NCBI GenBank assembly: GCA_937890655.1
Contig: CALADT010000108.1
Span: 1-6,050, forward strand
Source: an uncultured Mucispirillum sp.
GTDB taxonomy: Bacteria > Chrysiogenota > Deferribacteres > Deferribacterales > Mucispirillaceae
Length of the DNA stretch: 6,050 nucleotides
Reading direction: 5' to 3'
Below the pieces are notes generated by a model. That model did not search any database. It saw only the letters and a list, made by a program, of their open reading frames with translations, and was not told the origin of the DNA. Below, one piece after another: positions 1 through 4,078 of this stretch; position 1 is the stretch's first letter, and each line of letters opens with the position of its first letter. A program made the position numbers and the translations under genes.

Positions 1-138
1 GTAAGGGTAATTTATATTTGATACTTATATAAATAACATTAGATTGACTTGTAACGAGAGATTATGTTTGTAAGGGTAATTTATATTTGATACTTATATA
101 AATAACATTAGATTGACTTGTAACAAGAGATTATGTTT
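1..138. repeat. 69-bp tandem direct repeat, two copies
   Basis: Positions 1-69 and 70-138 are the same 69-bp unit and differ only at G56 versus A125. A third copy starts at 139 (gtaagagtaattt) but decays within about 15 bp. The second copy carries tgtaacaagag at 119-129, which is complementary to ctcttgttaca at 170-180, so a stem could span the array's end. The array may continue to the left of the window. No open frame explains the repeat and its function is unknown. Confidence 0.93.
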
Positions 139-662
139 GTAAGAGTAATTTGTATTCTTAAACTAATAACTCTTGTTACAGGCTAAATTATAAAGCCATA
201 AGGCATAATGCAAGATATAATTACAAGGAAGTATTAAGAAAAGTATTAAGAAAGGTTTTTTGGGGTGGGAATTGTGAGGGGATATATATAAACGAAGCCG
301 TCCCAAATCCCCCCTTTTTGCCTGTTCTCACACCTGCCAAAAAAGAAAATTTGCCTGTTCTTGCTTCTACAAAAAAAATTTTTGATACGCATCAAAAAAG
401 AAGTATTGATATGTATAACAGCAATCATTTTGCAATCAAAACGACATAAACTATTGATAATAAAAGAGTATAAATTTTTTATAAAGAAATAATTAAATAT
501 TGCCGTAAGTGATTTTATAGTAATAATCACGACAGCTTTTTTGCTATATGTATCAAGTAGTTATAAATATTTTTAAAAAAAGCCTTGACAATTTTTTTTA
601 TATTTATACATATATTATTATGAATATGTCTTTTTTCTTTTTTTCCTTTTTCTTTTTTGCTG
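139..662. other. Gene-free A+T-rich stretch with short repeats
   Basis: No credible gene was found here. A perfect 12-bp tandem repeat (aagtattaagaa) lies at 229-240 and 241-252. The 12-mer tttgcctgttct occurs at 317-328 and again at 350-361, 33 bp apart. G-runs at 262-281 are followed by a C-run at 309-314, and GGGGAT at 278-283 can pair with ATCCCC at 307-312 across a 24-nt loop. The longest frame, on the minus strand at 246-530, is low-complexity and has no convincing ribosome-binding site. Confidence 0.6.
585..616 (+). promoter_or_regulatory. Possible sigma-70 promoter facing the 14-bp repeat array
   Basis: A perfect TTGACA lies at 585-590. The best -10 candidates are TACATA at 607-612 (16-bp spacer) and TATATT at 611-616 (20-bp spacer); neither is ideal. 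No gene follows on the plus strand before the minus-strand operon, so a transcript would run through a T-rich tract and the repeat array. In such A+T-rich DNA a chance match is quite possible. Confidence 0.35.
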
Positions 663-886
663 GTCAGGTTATATATAACAGACTATAAATAACAGGTTAT
701 AAACAACAGATTACATATAACAGGTTATATATAACAAACTATATATAACAGATTACATATAACAGGTTATAAACGACAGGTTACATATAACAGACTATAA
801 ACAATAAGTTATAAATAACAGGTTACATATAACAGACTATAAATAATAAGTTATAAATAACAGATTACATATAATATATATATAAT
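663..886. repeat. 14-bp tandem repeat array, about 15 units
   Basis: Consecutive 14-bp units start at 663, 677, 691 and every 14 bp up to 859, with a degenerate sixteenth at 873. The consensus is AACAGRTTAYATAT, with variants such as AACAGACTATAAAT and AATAAGTTATAAAT. A higher-order 42-bp block of three units is duplicated: 775-816 and 817-858 differ at two positions. Where GGTTATATAT meets the next AAC, a perfect GTTATATATAAC palindrome forms (668-679 and 724-735). The unit length is not a multiple of three and the array is rich in stops, so it is not coding. It could be an iteron-like protein-binding array or a minisatellite. Confidence 0.93.
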
Positions 887-946
887 ATACATTTAAATAT
901 TATTCAAATCGCCTCCAAATTCCACTATCTATTTTTTTTTAAAATC

Positions 947-1037
947 AAGCAATAAGCAACACATTACACATAGTTATTTAATCATATTCTTGCTTGTATT
1001 TAATCATATTCTTGCTTGTCTCAACACTTTATTGCTT
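947..1037. promoter_or_regulatory. Cluster of AAGCAA/TTGCTT half-sites
   Basis: AAGCAA occurs at 947-952 and 954-959, and its complement TTGCTT at 990-995, 1012-1017 and 1032-1037. AAGCAATAA (947-955) and TTATTGCTT (1029-1037) form a 9-bp inverted repeat spanning the cluster. The same hexamer makes the palindrome inside the main promoter at 1880-1894. I infer a possible accessory repressor-binding region. Two of the five sites come from the tandem 22-bp duplication, which weakens the argument. Confidence 0.35.
976..1019. repeat. 22-bp perfect tandem repeat, two copies
   Basis: Positions 976-997 and 998-1019 are identical and adjacent. Each unit ends in cttgcttgt, which contains a TTGCTT hexamer. 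The repeat is non-coding and sits beyond the 3' end of the minus-strand operon. Confidence 0.95.
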
Positions 1038-1147
1038 AGTAGTGTTATTTATTACTTTTTTGCCTATCTCTTGCCACGAGCCAAAATATAAACAATTATG
1101 ACTATATTATAATTAATACTTGATTGTTACTGCTTTGACTGCAAGGG

Positions 1148-1519
1148 TTACTTTCTTCTTTTATTTCTTAAAATAAATAATATTGATATAATAATAAGTG
1201 CTACAATAATGCTTATTACTATTGTTGGCGATATAATAGGCTTATTTAAGTCTTTGAGTAACAACAAACACTCATCACTACTTAACCTTTGATATACCTT
1301 ATTTTCCGACATGTTAAAATTTATAGTGCGAACTTCGCAAGCATTATAAATTTTGTTGAAATTATCGTAATCAGGGTTATATTTTATTGTATATATTATA
1401 TTCCCTTCTTTTTTCGTAATTATATTGCTATCTTTAAAGAAACTACTTAATATATTTTCCTCAGCAAATGCAATGCTATTTGATAATATGAAGGTAGCAA
1501 GCATAATATACTTAATCAT
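1148..1519 (-). CDS. Exported single-pass membrane protein, function unknown
   Basis: This 123-residue protein is not recognised from sequence. Residues 1-19 form a signal peptide with a hydrophobic core and an AFA|EE cleavage site. The mature part, residues 20-93, is a small extracytoplasmic domain with two cysteines (C61, C84) that could form a disulfide. Residues 96-117 are a strongly hydrophobic helix followed by RNKRRK, so the C terminus should face the cytoplasm. The start codon overlaps the stop of the upstream repressor gene by 4 bp (ATGA), and AAAGGAG (complement of 1531-1537) lies 11 nt before it, indicating translational coupling. Genes co-transcribed with a repressor are often expressed in the resident state, so superinfection or entry exclusion is a reasonable guess, unsupported by homology. 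Confidence 0.82.
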   Translation of the reverse strand: MIKYIMLATFILSNSIAFAEENILSSFFKDSNIITKKEGNIIYTIKYNPDYDNFNKIYNACEVRTINFNMSENKVYQRLSSDECLLLLKDLNKPIISPTIVISIIVALIIISILFILRNKRRK

Positions 1520-1827
1520 TTTTTTAGCAACTCCTTTAATAGCTTTTTTTCCACATCTAATGCGTTTACTTTTTCTTTAAGCCGTGTCAACTCCTCATCT
1601 TTATTTATAATGTCATTATCGTTTAGGAGGGGGCTGCCTTTACCGTCTATTAAATAATTTAAATTAATATTGTATTGATTTATTAGTAAGAATAATAAGT
1701 CGTAACTTGGCTTTGTTTTTCCCTGCTCTATACTGCTTATCGCTTGCCTTGTTACTCCTAGCGCTGTCGCCATCTCTGTTTGTGTCTTAAAAATCTTTTC
1801 CCTAATTTCTTTAAACCTATCAGTCAT
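1516..1827 (-). CDS. XRE/Cro-CI-type helix-turn-helix repressor
   Basis: A 103-residue cytoplasmic DNA-binding protein. The HTH_3 domain spans about residues 4-60: helix 2 is TQTEMATALG (15-24), the recognition helix TRQAISSIEQG (26-36), and LNYLIDGKGSPL (56-67) is the usual family end. Residues 76-103 are rich in leucine and lysine in heptad spacing, a likely coiled coil for dimerisation. There is no LexA-like peptidase domain, so this is not a classic RecA-cleavable CI. No Shine-Dalgarno site precedes the ATG, but the next Met (residue 19) would destroy the fold, so this start is kept; the mRNA may be nearly leaderless. The gene diverges from the plus-strand genes across a strong promoter with a palindrome, as in phage and integrative-element switches. 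It probably represses that promoter and perhaps itself. Confidence 0.93.
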   Translation of the reverse strand: MTDRFKEIREKIFKTQTEMATALGVTRQAISSIEQGKTKPSYDLLFLLINQYNINLNYLIDGKGSPLLNDNDIINKDEELTRLKEKVNALDVEKKLLKELLKK

Positions 1828-1870
1828 TTATACACACAATAAAATATTTTTTTAAAAAATACGCAATTAC

Positions 1871-1894
1871 TGCTTGACAAAGCAAGTATTGCTT
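1871..1894. promoter_or_regulatory. Putative repressor operators overlapping the promoter
   Basis: AAGCAA-GTA-TTGCTT (1880-1894) is a perfect palindrome around a 3-bp centre and lies wholly inside the -35/-10 spacer. A second, overlapping inverted repeat, TGCTT-GACA-AAGCA (1871-1884), covers the -35 box. Both share the AAGCA half-site. Protein bound here would block RNA polymerase. The adjacent divergent XRE gene is the obvious candidate ligand; this is inferred, not shown. Confidence 0.7.
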
Positions 1895-1902
1895 GCTATA
1901 AT
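1874..1902 (+). promoter_or_regulatory. Consensus sigma-70 promoter for the plus-strand genes
   Basis: TTGACA (1874-1879) and TATAAT (1897-1902) are separated by exactly 17 bp, a perfect consensus promoter. Transcription should start near 1909 and read toward the 55-codon ORF and ardA. Such a strong promoter would need tight repression, which fits the palindrome embedded in its spacer. Confidence 0.88.
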
Positions 1903-2088
1903 CAGCACATAAAGAGAGAACACGATACAAGCTACTTAACATATAATGCTTTATGGCACATTCTAATAAGAAGCGTTAACAGGTAAAGCAATATATAATA
2001 AATAACAGCTTATAGAGTGTATAACTCAACTTTATTTAACATAATAAATCATAGTTATTACTTAACTATGTAGGGGGAATTATAGCAT
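1903..2088 (+). other. Untranslated leader with hairpin before the small ORF
   Basis: About 180 nt lie between the promoter and the first plausible start codon. No gene of any length was found. CATAGTTA (2050-2057) and TAACTATG (2063-2070) form a perfect 8-bp stem with a 5-nt loop directly before the AGGGGG ribosome-binding site at 2072-2077. A six-codon ATG frame at 1948-1968 is too short to call. Confidence 0.5.
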
Positions 2089-2256
2089 ATGCTACAGCTC
2101 AAATTAAACATTGATAACATAAGCTTATTAAATGTTATCAAAATCAAAAATAAGCCTTGTAAGGTCTACAAAACTGCAAGGCTTGGTGGTAAAGTGTTAT
2201 ATGCCGTTGCGAAAAACAACAACGACATATACCATATAACGAATACTACCGTATAA
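2089..2256 (+). CDS. Small hypothetical protein, 55 residues
   Basis: An uninterrupted ATG-TAA frame encodes a small basic protein beginning MLQLKLNIDN. Its most protein-like part is KPCKVYKTARLGGKVLYAVA (residues 22-41). AGGGGG at 2072-2077 is a good ribosome-binding site but lies 11 nt from the ATG, longer than ideal. An in-frame TAG just upstream excludes an earlier start. It would be the first gene read from the strong promoter, a position where phages and mobile elements often keep small regulators. Against it, three inverted repeats fall inside or across the frame, so this segment could act as structured RNA or DNA instead, or as well. No family recognised. Confidence 0.5.
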   Translation: MLQLKLNIDNISLLNVIKIKNKPCKVYKTARLGGKVLYAVAKNNNDIYHITNTTV

Positions 2257-2294
2257 CAATTAAACCCTTGCTGTGAGTGTATGCATAGCAGGGG
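2111..2294 (+). other. Hairpin-rich segment upstream of ardA
   Basis: Four stems follow each other. They are ttgataacat/atgttatcaa (2111-2120 with 2132-2141, 10 bp perfect); AAGCCTTG/CAAGGCTT (2152-2159 with 2177-2184, 8 bp perfect); atatgccgttg/caacgacatat (2199-2209 with 2220-2230, one mismatch), inside or competing with GTTATATG/CATATAAC (2196-2203 with 2233-2240); and cccttgctgtg/catagcagggg (2265-2275 with 2284-2294, with G-U pairs). No known riboswitch or RNA family is recognised. A structured leader, an attenuator or a single-strand DNA element are all possible. Confidence 0.5.
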
Positions 2295-2316
2295 AAACAA
2301 TAAAAATTTATCCTTA

Positions 2317-2340
2317 CATTTCTTTTATAATATAGAAATG
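2317..2340 (+). promoter_or_regulatory. Possible ardA promoter with inverted repeat around the -10
   Basis: TATAAT at 2326-2331 is enclosed by the inverted repeat CATTTCT (2317-2323) and AGAAATG (2334-2340). No good -35 hexamer lies 16-18 bp upstream, so this may need an activator, be an operator, or be chance. If used, it gives ardA its own transcript 30-40 nt before the start codon. Confidence 0.35.
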
Positions 2341-2352
2341 CGGGGAAGTCAA

Positions 2353-2375
2353 TAAAAAAAAAGAGGTATAAAATG
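2353..2375 (+). repeat. 23-bp translation-start cassette, copy 1 (ardA)
   Basis: T, nine A, GAGGTATAAAATG: the leader and start codon of ardA are identical, base for base, to 2986-3008 before the next gene. GAGGT (2363-2367) is the Shine-Dalgarno core, 5 nt before the ATG. The downstream coding sequences are unrelated. Confidence 0.85.
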
Positions 2376-2876
2376 AAAATTAAAATTTATGTAGCAAGCT
2401 TAGCAGATTATAATAATGGTAGACATTATGGCAAGTGGATAGACTTGCAAGGCAAAAACTATGATACTGTAATGTTAGAAATAAAAGAAATGTTGAAAAA
2501 AAGCCCAGAGGCACCATATGCCGAAGAGTGGGATATTCACGATTACGAGGCTCCTTTTGAAATAAGTGCGGGGGAGGACCTGAGAGCACTTATGGAAATA
2601 GTGGAAGCGTATTACGGTTGTGAGGCGTCAGAAGAGGCTAAAGATGCGGCTGCTGAAATTTTTAACAAAGACGACTTAAAAAACGTTTATTATGACTTTT
2701 GTCACTACTATCGCGGGGAGTGCGATAGTTTAGAAGAGTATGCAGAAGAGTTATACGAGGAAAGCTCCGACTTCCATTTATATCACTATGTTAATTGGGA
2801 GTGGGTTGCTGAAGACTTGGAAAGTGACGGATATGAATTCGTGGATGGGCATGTTTTCTTCAGGGATTTTTATTAA
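2373..2876 (+). CDS. ardA: ArdA family antirestriction protein
   Basis: A 167-residue cytoplasmic protein of normal ArdA length. ArdA dimers mimic bent B-form DNA and occupy the DNA-binding groove of type I restriction-modification enzymes, protecting incoming mobile DNA. Family signatures are all present: IYVASLADYNNG followed by GKWID (residues 5-24), EEWDIHDYE (51-59), the acidic antirestriction helix SLEEYAEELYEE (119-130), and the C-terminal NWEWVAEDL and GHVFFRDFY (141-149, 159-167). I count about 41 Asp/Glu against 14 Lys/Arg, the expected strong negative charge. The start is set by GAGGT 5 nt upstream. The gene is visibly richer in G+C than its neighbours, a sign of separate ancestry. 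ArdA occurs in conjugative plasmids, Tn916-like elements and phages, which agrees with the integrase downstream. Confidence 0.94.
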   Translation: MKIKIYVASLADYNNGRHYGKWIDLQGKNYDTVMLEIKEMLKKSPEAPYAEEWDIHDYEAPFEISAGEDLRALMEIVEAYYGCEASEEAKDAAAEIFNKDDLKNVYYDFCHYYRGECDSLEEYAEELYEESSDFHLYHYVNWEWVAEDLESDGYEFVDGHVFFRDFY

Positions 2877-2882
2877 AAAATA

Positions 2883-2901
2883 GCAGGGCATCAAGCCCTG
2901 C
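2883..2901 (+). terminator. Hairpin after ardA, terminator without T-run
   Basis: GCAGGGC (2883-2889) and GCCCTGC (2895-2901) form a perfect 7-bp G+C-rich stem with loop ATCAA, 6 bp after the ardA stop codon. No T-run follows, so it may stabilise the 3' end or pause transcription rather than terminate. An A-run in front could give a T-run for minus-strand transcription. Confidence 0.5.
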
Positions 2902-2904
2902 AGT

Positions 2905-2962
2905 AGTTATATAATATAATGTTATTATATAACTTTCTGATTACCCTGTAAATTTTACAGGG
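2905..2962. other. Two further hairpins between ardA and the next gene
   Basis: AGTTATATAAT (2905-2915) pairs perfectly with ATTATATAACT (2924-2934), and CCCTGTAA (2944-2951) pairs with TTACAGGG (2955-2962) across a tiny loop. With the stem at 2883-2901 and the palindrome at 2971-2986, nearly all of the 129-bp spacer is inverted-repeat DNA. The role is unknown. Confidence 0.6.
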
Positions 2963-2970
2963 CTTTCAAA

Positions 2971-2986
2971 AGGTTATATATAACCT
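2971..2986. promoter_or_regulatory. 16-bp perfect palindrome, possible operator
   Basis: AGGTTATATATAACCT is a perfect palindrome directly before the ribosome-binding site of the next gene. Its 13-bp part GGTTATATATAAC recurs exactly at 667-679 and 723-735 inside the 14-bp array. It may be a regulatory site shared with that array. Confidence 0.45.
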
Positions 2987-3008
2987 AAAAAAAAAGAGGT
3001 ATAAAATG
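2986..3008 (+). repeat. 23-bp translation-start cassette, copy 2
   Basis: Identical to 2353-2375, including nine A residues, GAGGT (2996-3000) and the ATG of the 112-residue gene. The shared leader suggests duplication or equal translation signals for the two genes. Confidence 0.85.
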
Positions 3009-3344
3009 GACAAAAAACATCTATTTAACAACATTACTGTTTTTTTTGACAGAGAAAAAAAACAAGCACTAATTTATTTTATTGATAAAAAAAATAATTA
3101 TTATTTTATTGATAGAATAGTGAACGTTAAAGATAACTATAGTTTAAAAGCTTTATCAAGTATATGTTTAAAAGCCATACTTGATGATAAAAGCTTTAAA
3201 CATAAGCTTTTTCACGGAAAAATCTTAGATAGAAGTATAAATAATCTTAAACGTGGAGAACTTGATACTATTAAGTATCAAGAAGATAATGAACATATAT
3301 ATTATGTGTATAATAATAATTATTATATAATATATATAAAGTAA
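3006..3344 (+). CDS. Hypothetical protein, 112 residues
   Basis: Not recognised. The protein is soluble, with no signal peptide or membrane segment, and is rich in Lys, Asn, Tyr and Ile. A short internal echo, LIYFIDKKNNYYFIDRI (residues 22-38), suggests adjacent beta strands. The C-terminal tail YYVYNNNYYIIYIK (99-112) is almost all Tyr, Asn and Ile. The ATG follows the 23-bp leader that is identical to that of ardA, so the start is well supported. It lies 129 bp downstream of ardA and is far more A+T-rich. Its position next to an antirestriction gene in an element's early region makes a host-takeover or counter-defence role possible, but nothing in the sequence shows it. Confidence 0.75.
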   Translation: MDKKHLFNNITVFFDREKKQALIYFIDKKNNYYFIDRIVNVKDNYSLKALSSICLKAILDDKSFKHKLFHGKILDRSINNLKRGELDTIKYQEDNEHIYYVYNNNYYIIYIK

Positions 3345-3389
3345 TATAGATTATTTTTAATAATGCAAAAAAACAAAGGAGATAAAGCA

Positions 3390-3602
3390 ATGATTATATT
3401 TACAGAATGGGATTTAAGTGTGATAATTGAATCACACTTAAACAAAAATCCTTTTTATCACTCATTAAGTGATGAATTACAAAATAAAATAATAAATATG
3501 GTCTATGATTACGTTATAAATGTAGATATACCTAGCAATATATTATTTGAAAAACTCAGACCTTTTGGAATACTTTTTATGATTGCAGGCACTGCCACAT
3601 AA
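3390..3602 (+). CDS. Small hypothetical protein, 70 residues
   Basis: Not recognised. The frame opens at 3363, but AAAGGAG at 3375-3381 lies 8 nt before the in-frame ATG at 3390, so the shorter protein, starting MIIFTEWDLSV, is preferred. It looks like a small helical, soluble protein. Its middle, HSLSDELQNKIINMVYDYVI (residues 24-43), is amphipathic, and the C terminus FGILFMIAGTA is hydrophobic but too short for a sure membrane segment. It lies 45 bp after the 112-residue gene in the same direction, probably in the same transcript, and about 155 bp before the winged-helix gene. Confidence 0.68.
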   Translation: MIIFTEWDLSVIIESHLNKNPFYHSLSDELQNKIINMVYDYVINVDIPSNILFEKLRPFGILFMIAGTAT

Positions 3603-3683
3603 AAAATAGAAATACAACAAGAAACTATGCTTATGATTGGGAAATATAAAGCTTATAAATATTCTTATCTATAAAAGAAATAC

Positions 3684-3729
3684 AGGGAAATTACAATATT
3701 GTAACGAACATATGTTCTATATTTTCCCT
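3684..3729 (+). promoter_or_regulatory. Nested palindromes upstream of the integrase operon, with SOS-box-like site
   Basis: An outer inverted repeat, AGGGAAA (3684-3690) and TTTCCCT (3723-3729), encloses two perfect palindromes: TTACAATATTGTAA (3691-3704) and GAACATATGTTC (3706-3717). With its flanks, the second matches the Bacillus-type LexA box CGAACRNRYGTTYG at 13 of 14 positions (3705-3718). A weak -10, TATATT, follows at 3718-3723; no good -35 was found. The first palindrome could be an operator for the winged-helix protein encoded 54 bp downstream. Both assignments are inference. Confidence 0.5.
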
Positions 3730-3757
3730 TGCAAAAATAATTCAAAGGGGGTATATT

Positions 3758-4078
3758 ATGAAACTGGCTGTAATAATAGACGCTGTAGATAAAATAGAGA
3801 AATACAGCCCAGACTTTACTATTAATATGTTAAAAGTATTTCTCTATGTTGCAACCCATCCAGATAGGACACAAAAAGAAATACAGCAAGATTTAAATAT
3901 AAATATTGGGACAATTTCTAGGGTTGTTTTATCTCTTACAGAGGGAGGCAGTAAAAAGAAAGGGTTAAGACTATTGAAAGGAGTTTTAAATACTGATGAT
4001 TACAGAAGTAGGACTTATTTTTTAAGCAACAAAGGCTTAAAGCTTGTTGCAGAACTCACAGGAGGAGAAGATGAGTAA
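3758..4078 (+). CDS. MarR-like winged-helix DNA-binding protein
   Basis: A 106-residue cytoplasmic DNA-binding protein. Residues 22-35 form the first helix. RTQKEIQQDLNINIGTISRV (37-56) is the helix-turn-helix, and the wing follows in DDYRSRTYFLSNKG (80-93), matching the MarR-type pattern of a basic hairpin leading to LSNKG and a last helix. It is shorter than typical MarR proteins (about 140-150), lacking extended dimerisation helices, and resembles the small winged-helix genes next to phage integrases. AAAGGGGG 6-7 nt before the ATG sets the start. It overlaps the integrase by 8 bp, so the two are made together. A role as a recombination directionality factor or regulator of the integrase is plausible. 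The palindromes just upstream may be its operator. Confidence 0.85.
   Translation: MKLAVIIDAVDKIEKYSPDFTINMLKVFLYVATHPDRTQKEIQQDLNINIGTISRVVLSLTEGGSKKKGLRLLKGVLNTDDYRSRTYFLSNKGLKLVAELTGGEDE

Noticed and set aside
262..281. G-quadruplex
   Set aside because: Only three close G-runs are present, so a four-strand structure is not supported.
436..443. CAAAACGA as a second att core copy, shared with 5338-5345
   Set aside because: Only 8 bp match and the surrounding motif arms are absent, so chance is the simpler explanation.
246..530. 94-residue minus-strand frame
   Set aside because: It is rich in Phe, Ile, Asn and Lys, contains a repeat-derived NRQ echo from the 33-bp-spaced 12-mers, has no convincing ribosome-binding site and resembles no family.
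663..886. CRISPR array
   Set aside because: The 14-bp units are directly adjacent with no unique spacers, and no cas gene is present.
2380..2589. 69-residue minus-strand frame
   Set aside because: It lies fully inside ardA, which has strong family motifs on the other strand.
3363..3389. Earlier start of the 70-residue gene at ATG 3363
   Set aside because: The AAAGGAG ribosome-binding site lies inside this extension and is properly spaced from ATG 3390.
4044..4070. Earlier integrase start at ATG 4044
   Set aside because: AGGAGG lies 5 nt before ATG 4071 and no such site precedes 4044; the extra nine residues are not needed by the domain.
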